Shown here: positions 60,930-64,000 of the stretch, piece after piece
Layout: each line of letters opens with the position of its first letter
Numbering within the stretch: position 1 is the stretch's first letter
Source of the DNA: Rhyacichthys aspro
Lineage: Eukaryota > Chordata > Actinopteri > Gobiiformes > Rhyacichthyidae
Length of the DNA stretch: 64,000 bases
Assembly: GCA_036850595.1 (NCBI GenBank)
Contig: CM072166.1
Span: forward strand, 15,518,758-15,582,757
Reading direction: 5' to 3'
Program-made: the position numbers and the translations under genes
The notes under the pieces: generated by a model
Told to the model about the DNA's origin: nothing
What the model saw: only the letters and a program-made list of their open reading frames with translations
The model's database searches: none

Positions 60930-61797
60930 CTTCTGAGATCTGCGTTCTGTAATTGGATTTCAAACAAACTACACTTGTAAACCACAACAACAGAATCATC
61001 ACTAGCTGATAGGTTGTGCAACATAGAGCAATAATTAAAATAAAAAAAAGAAATAAAATACAGAAAACTAAACATGGACATATTGAGTAAAGAGTGAACT
61101 GAGTGACAGCCCTGTGTCTTACTACGGAAAGGGTCAACTGTAAGAACAATACACAGTGATCGGATGACAGATGATCAATATGGTAATTACCTCGAGAGCC
61201 ATCCCCCGAGCTGAAGCCTGTGGGGCAGACGATTAATGAGGACTCCATTTTACAGATAGAGGGCAGATACCCGTGTTTACTGTACGGATAACTACAATCA
61301 GTAACTATCAGGTGACAGATAATTAGGTTCATCAATCTATAGCTGTTGCGTAATATGCTGATGTGTGACTATTGATTGATCGGATACTGCTTCTCGTTGT
61401 GGGGTTTTAAATTCCACTTGTCTTTTTTCGAACAGGGCACCTTGCCAAAGACAACAGATAGCATGACTAAAAAAAAAAAAAAATCAATGACGCACCAAGG
61501 GAACATTTGTGCAAGCGTCACTTTCACTGAAAATATGAAGGTTTTGATTTATCAATTGGTTTACATTGAGGGTTAGAGCCATGTTATTAACGGAGCACAG
61601 GCGAAGTGATGATTTTACCATACAAATAATAGTAAGTCATCTTAAAGGTAGAATAGAAGATGTTTTTGTAAACATTTTTTGTTAGATTTTATAAATGTGT
61701 TTTTACTTGCATATAAGACATCGGAAAATAAGAGGTCTTGAAAAATAAAATGTATTATATGTCAATTGTGGAAGTGGTGGTGCCTTAAAAACATTAA

Positions 61798-61832
61798 CCA
61801 ATCAAAAACGCTCTCATCGCGTGTTCTATTGG
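61798..61832 (+). promoter_or_regulatory. paired CCAAT motifs in the TTAA element
   Basis: CCAAT at 61798-61802 and its inverse ATTGG at 61828-61832 lie upstream of the element's ATG (62166). A promoter role is inferred from position only. Confidence 0.35.
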
Positions 61833-62165
61833 TCAATCAGCCTGCTACGTGAGGCTGGAAGCGTGCGCGTTCACGTATTCTGTTTACAGCTGCTTTTGCG
61901 TTGCTACCGTTAAACAGCCTCACTGTGCAGCTTCACTGTCAGGCACAGACTGCTCCTTCGTGCAGCTCCATTGTCAGGACCACATAGTCATTTATTTCCG
62001 TTTTTTCTTTTTCTCTTTATTTATTTGTGTAGATGGGGGGCAGTCTGTTTAACTAACGTTAGCTCCATCCGTTAGCTTTAGTTTGTTCATCTAGCTACTC
62101 CTCGTTAGCTTCAGGCTACATTTATATCTAGTTAATATTTTTTGTTGTTAGCAAGGTTTTACACA

Positions 62166-62337
62166 ATGACTGCGAAGAACACTGATGAAGGTAACTGTAA
62201 AAGAAAGACTATGTTTGAGGTGGCTGCGAAAAGGAAAAAGATGTCAGATGAAAGAAACAAAGCCAGAGTTGTTCTTGGTGCATCGTTTGAGCGATAGCGA
62301 GCGCTGAAGGCACAGCGAGGAATACGCTGCTCGACAG
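62166..62337 (+). pseudogene. transposon-borne first exon with internal TAG
   Basis: From ATG 62166 the frame encodes a basic segment including KRKTMFEVAAKRKK and MSDERNKARVVLGASFER. It then hits TAG at 62295-62297 and continues RALKAQRGIRCST to a GTAAGT donor at 62338. R-V-x-x-G-x-x-F-x-R-W-R-x-L is a short motif I associate with N-terminal regions of fish transposon-derived proteins; here the Trp codon has become TAG. The exon ends in phase 1 and no following exon was identified. The recognition is weak, but the clean donor and otherwise open frame support a former coding exon. Confidence 0.5.
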
Positions 62338-62673
62338 GTAAGTTTTAGGCTCAATGTTTGGTTGTCATATTAAAAACTGCTAGTTGGGAGTATTATCTGG
62401 TGTTTTGTCACTGTATATTGTTAGACACATGTAATGTTTGATCGCTATTCTTTTTGGTGGGCAGAAGTTATTTCTTATTATTGTAAAACGTTACAGGCAG
62501 GGCTACTCTATTTCAATTTTCTAACAATCAATGGACAGAAACCTGCGTTTGTGACATTGTATGGAGAGAATCGGGGCCAGTCAGCTGTGAAGCACCGTCT
62601 GTTAGTGTCTGGCGCGTGCGTGTTGTTTTGGAGGCGGATCTCGGAAAGAACTGTGAAAGAAGTCGGCTCGTCT

Positions 62674-62684
62674 TGCGCATGCGC
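62674..62684. promoter_or_regulatory. NRF1-type palindrome TGCGCATGCGC
   Basis: An exact TGCGCATGCGC-type palindrome, 73 bases inside the right end of the TTAA element. Such sites bind NRF1 in vertebrates; occupancy is unknown. Confidence 0.4.
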
Positions 62685-62761
62685 TTTTTTTTTTTTTTCA
62701 AAAACTGGGTAACAGTCGCTGCTGTCTGAATGTTCGCAAACATCTTCTATTCCACCTTTAA

Positions 62762-64000
62762 AATACCTGTACTATTAAAATCTATCTATTCGTGGTGTGT
62801 AAAAGGATGTTTACGATTTTTTGGCAAAAGAACATCAAGGATTACAGTCTGGATAATGATGTTCATAGTCAGACCTTTGCATGTATAGAGATTACTCTGG
62901 TTAATGTTGGACAAAGCACTCTGAGCATGTTCCGGAGTCAGAGAGTGGCACAGAGTAACACACATCGACAAATAGGAAAAACGTGAACACGGGTGCTAAG
63001 CTCAGCTAAGCTAAGCGCTGGATGTAAACAAACTTACTACTGAACCACAGCTCAGTCACTCGCTGCACTGCCTGGGGTTTGATCTGGGGCACTTTGGGGC
63101 TTTTAACTGGCCATGTTTTACCTTAATGTGAAGAAATCGCAGTTTATTTAACACAATTTAGTTTGTTGCACGGATAAGCGCAGTCACTACGTTTTGTACT
63201 CACAGTGTTGTGAGTCAGTTGTAGACTTAACTGCAAGTGAAGCTTTTCCCCTGAGAACTCAGATCAGTCACTCTGATAAATTGGGGCCTTAGCTAGCAGT
63301 GGCCAGCGCTAACAAACATCATTCATCAAACTCTCATAAAGGCTTGCCTTGGGAAGTGTTCATAGGCACTCGCAGCTGAATTGCCAATGTTTTATATTTT
63401 TACTGTATGAATAATAGATGCATAATTGTATTCCTTATTTTTAATGAATCTTTTTTGGGTGTGCTTCACATAGGATCTTAATTGCATGCAGAACTGTGCT
63501 AACTATTAGGTCCAAGCAATCAATATGTTTTAATGGCTACTCTGTTAAGATAGCACAATTAGGTAATCAGTCCAAACACGGTCTATCGACAGAGGCTGTA
63601 AAGTATCCGACTGGTGGGTGCTTAGTTTTCCTGCCCGTTCCTTCTCTGCGTTCTTCAAGTGTTTTCTAGGCCATGTTTATGATTTTTGCGATAGGCTGCA
63701 TGCAAACATCCCAGGTGATTAATATCTGCTGCTGTGCACTGGCGCTGCTCGCGACAGATGCTAAAGGGAAATTGCTCTTCCTCATTGATTCGCCTCTGCT
63801 CCTGGATCAATGATCATACAGCTGTAACAAAAATAAAGCATGCTCTTGTGAGTAAAAAAGAAAAAAAAAAGAAAAAAAAGTGGGTTGTTGCATAGACATA
63901 AAGACAAGGTGCTATGAAATACAAAACAGGGCAACATATTGTATTTTAACTATGTGCTCCATCTCAAGTTGGATCCTGACTTTAAATAGAGTGGTAGTGT
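62762..64000. other. intergenic stretch, possible conserved block at 63590-63830
   Basis: No gene or transposon recognised. 63590-63830 is of balanced composition without repeat signatures. An A-rich simple tract lies at 63856-63880. Confidence 0.3.

Larger units (their letters stand above)
61642..62761 (+). mobile_element. second TTAA-flanked AGGT...ACCT element, 1112 bp
   Basis: TTAA at 61642-61645 and 62758-62761 flank a unit starting AGGTAGAATAGAAGATGTTT and ending AAACATCTTCTATTCCACCT, an inverted repeat with one mismatch in 20. Inside are CCAAT-type motifs, an ATG exon ending at a GT donor, and an NRF1-type palindrome near the right end. No transposase core is present. Termini and target site match the layout of the 18266-19149 element, although the TIR sequences differ after AGGT. 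Confidence 0.8.

Noticed and set aside
1..64000. CRISPR arrays, bacterial operons or prophage
   Set aside because: Intron-containing vertebrate gene, teleost repeats and AT-rich non-coding DNA; no regular repeat-spacer structure seen.

Overview
This window looks like ray-finned fish (teleost) nuclear DNA. It is AT-rich, has few genes and long introns, and carries many interspersed repeats of teleost type: hAT DNA transposons, TTAA-flanked inverted-repeat elements, L2-like, RTE-like and R2-like LINE debris, and tRNA-like SINEs. The only host protein-coding gene I can support is the 3' end of spata20 (spermatogenesis-associated protein 20, YyaL/DUF255 family) on the + strand. These calls rest on reading translations and comparing them with remembered family sequences; no database search was run.

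Region 1-33.4 kb is the 3' part of spata20. Four exons (5474-5682, 11799-11998, 14114-14194, 32996-33187) join in one open frame with canonical GT/AG junctions. They encode about 226 C-terminal residues, ending in a stop at 33185-33187 and an AATAAA at 33421. The N-terminal thioredoxin-like half must lie upstream of the window. The introns are about 6.1, 2.1 and 18.8 kb. They hold a broken hAT BED-finger fragment, an unclassified repeat family, a fish dispersed repeat in both orientations, an RTE-like LINE relic and a TTAA-flanked element at 18266-19149.

Region 33.4-64 kb has no recognisable host gene. It holds an L2-like reverse transcriptase fragment, several tRNA-like SINEs, a 474-bp hAT element with perfect 8-bp target duplications, a 1027-bp hAT element with a BED-finger remnant nested in an older repeat, an R2-like LINE 3' fragment, and a second large TTAA-flanked element at 61646-62757.

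The most interesting observation is the pair of TTAA-flanked AGGT...ACCT elements at 18266-19149 and 61646-62757. Each has terminal inverted repeats, promoter-like motifs (GC box plus consensus CRE in one; CCAAT boxes and an NRF1-type palindrome in the other), an ATG and a splice-donor-terminated coding exon. In the first, two exons with good splice sites encode a peptide resembling the cysteine-rich C-terminal 'ballast' domain of P2X7 receptors. That element lies in the same orientation inside a spata20 intron. The second has a basic N-terminal segment interrupted by a TAG. Both look like internally deleted relics of intron-containing transposons that carry their own promoters.
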